Source: Akkermansia muciniphila (GTDB lineage: Bacteria > Verrucomicrobiota > Verrucomicrobiia > Opitutales > Opitutaceae). From it: a DNA stretch of 64,000 nucleotides. Below, one piece after another: positions 63,768 through 64,000 of this stretch. The stretch lies in the NCBI GenBank assembly GCA_945888375.1, contig CAMCZZ010000002.1, positions 62,001 through 126,000 on the forward strand. The letters are read 5' to 3'. Below the pieces are notes generated by a model that was given only the letters and a program-made list of their open reading frames with translations, was not told the DNA's origin and did not search any database. Made by a program: the position numbers and the translations under genes. Positions within the stretch are counted from its first letter, which is position 1. The number at the start of each line of letters is the position of its first letter.

Positions 63768-64000
63768 ATGCACGCCGCACCCCCTTCCGAAACCACCCCC
63801 GCCGCCGAAGTCTCCGCGCCCGGTCAACCCAAGGTTTGGAAAGTCGGCACGCTAACCTACACCGCCGGCAGCCTCACCGTGTTGTTCCTGTGGTTGCTCT
63901 TCGGCGATTTCGCCTGGGCCATGCGGGATCGCTCCATCGTCGGTATTGCGAGCTGGTATCTGAGCAGCCTGAAGGTCCCGAATCTCTGGTTCGGCATCCT
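63768..64000 (+). CDS. MFS sugar transporter, N-terminal part (runs off the window)
   Basis: The ATG at 63768 opens a frame that stays open to the window end (77 codons). After a polar N-terminus, WKVGTLTYTAGSLTVLFLWL and LFGDFAWAMRDRSIVGIA match the start of the transporter at 12930-14351 (VGTLSYTARGL, LLGDF). It is therefore an SLC45/GPH-like MFS carrier. It follows the second DUF5011-type beta-strand protein, repeating the GH2 / beta-strand / MFS association seen at 6.3-14.3 kb. Its substrate is presumably a short oligosaccharide. Confidence 0.85.
   Translation, partial: MHAAPPSETTPAAEVSAPGQPKVWKVGTLTYTAGSLTVLFLWLLFGDFAWAMRDRSIVGIASWYLSSLKVPNLWFGI

Overview
The window looks like a chromosomal segment of a Verrucomicrobiota bacterium, most likely Opitutaceae. 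The reasons are the mixture of sulfatases, right-handed beta-helix proteins, autotransporter-associated beta-strand repeat proteins, a PEP-CTERM protein, a stand-alone pseudopilin, and a recurrent C-terminal domain with a DPDGDG(L/Q)xN motif. This is an inference from gene content; there is no rRNA or other marker here. I see no tRNA, rRNA, CRISPR array, transposase or phage gene.

Most of the window is one long polysaccharide-degradation region, interrupted by a few housekeeping genes. 0-6 kb: the end of one gene, a sulfatase fused to a GH43-like propeller, and a leftward pair (FAD-dependent oxidoreductase, then tandem SGNH hydrolase). 6-16 kb: a large exported beta-strand protein ending in a strong terminator, a leftward MFS transporter plus cytoplasmic GH2 pair, and a divergent LacI-type regulator with a large inverted repeat between them. 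16-31 kb: a double beta-helix protein, a PEP-CTERM beta-strand protein, a pseudopilin, a pectate-lyase-like protein, then a leftward GH2 / PhoD-like phosphatase / double beta-helix operon facing a GH43-like gene. 32-35 kb: an ammonium transporter and 6-phosphogluconate dehydrogenase. 35-41 kb: a rhamnogalacturonan-lyase-like (PL4) protein fused to beta-strand repeats, an uncharacterised protein with kinase-like motifs, a small membrane protein and a 47-residue secreted peptide. 41-64 kb: a long rightward run of a DNRLRE beta-helix protein, a PL6-type lyase, a second pectate-lyase-like protein, an esterase, four sulfatases in an A-B-A'-B' order, a cytoplasmic GH2, a 1400-residue beta-strand protein and the start of a second MFS transporter.

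A coherent reading, which is inference, is that exported lyases, sulfatases and esterases trim a sulfated, esterified, uronic-acid-containing polysaccharide such as a pectin-like or algal glycan. MFS transporters then import the small products and cytoplasmic GH2 enzymes finish them. No SusC/SusD pair is present, so this is not a Bacteroidetes-style locus.

Two window-wide patterns stand out. Almost no gene has a Shine-Dalgarno sequence, and instead many starts are directly preceded by a run of C. The trio of cytoplasmic GH2, MFS transporter and DUF5011-type beta-strand protein occurs twice, in different arrangements, and the two beta-strand proteins share nearly identical DNA at their 3' ends.
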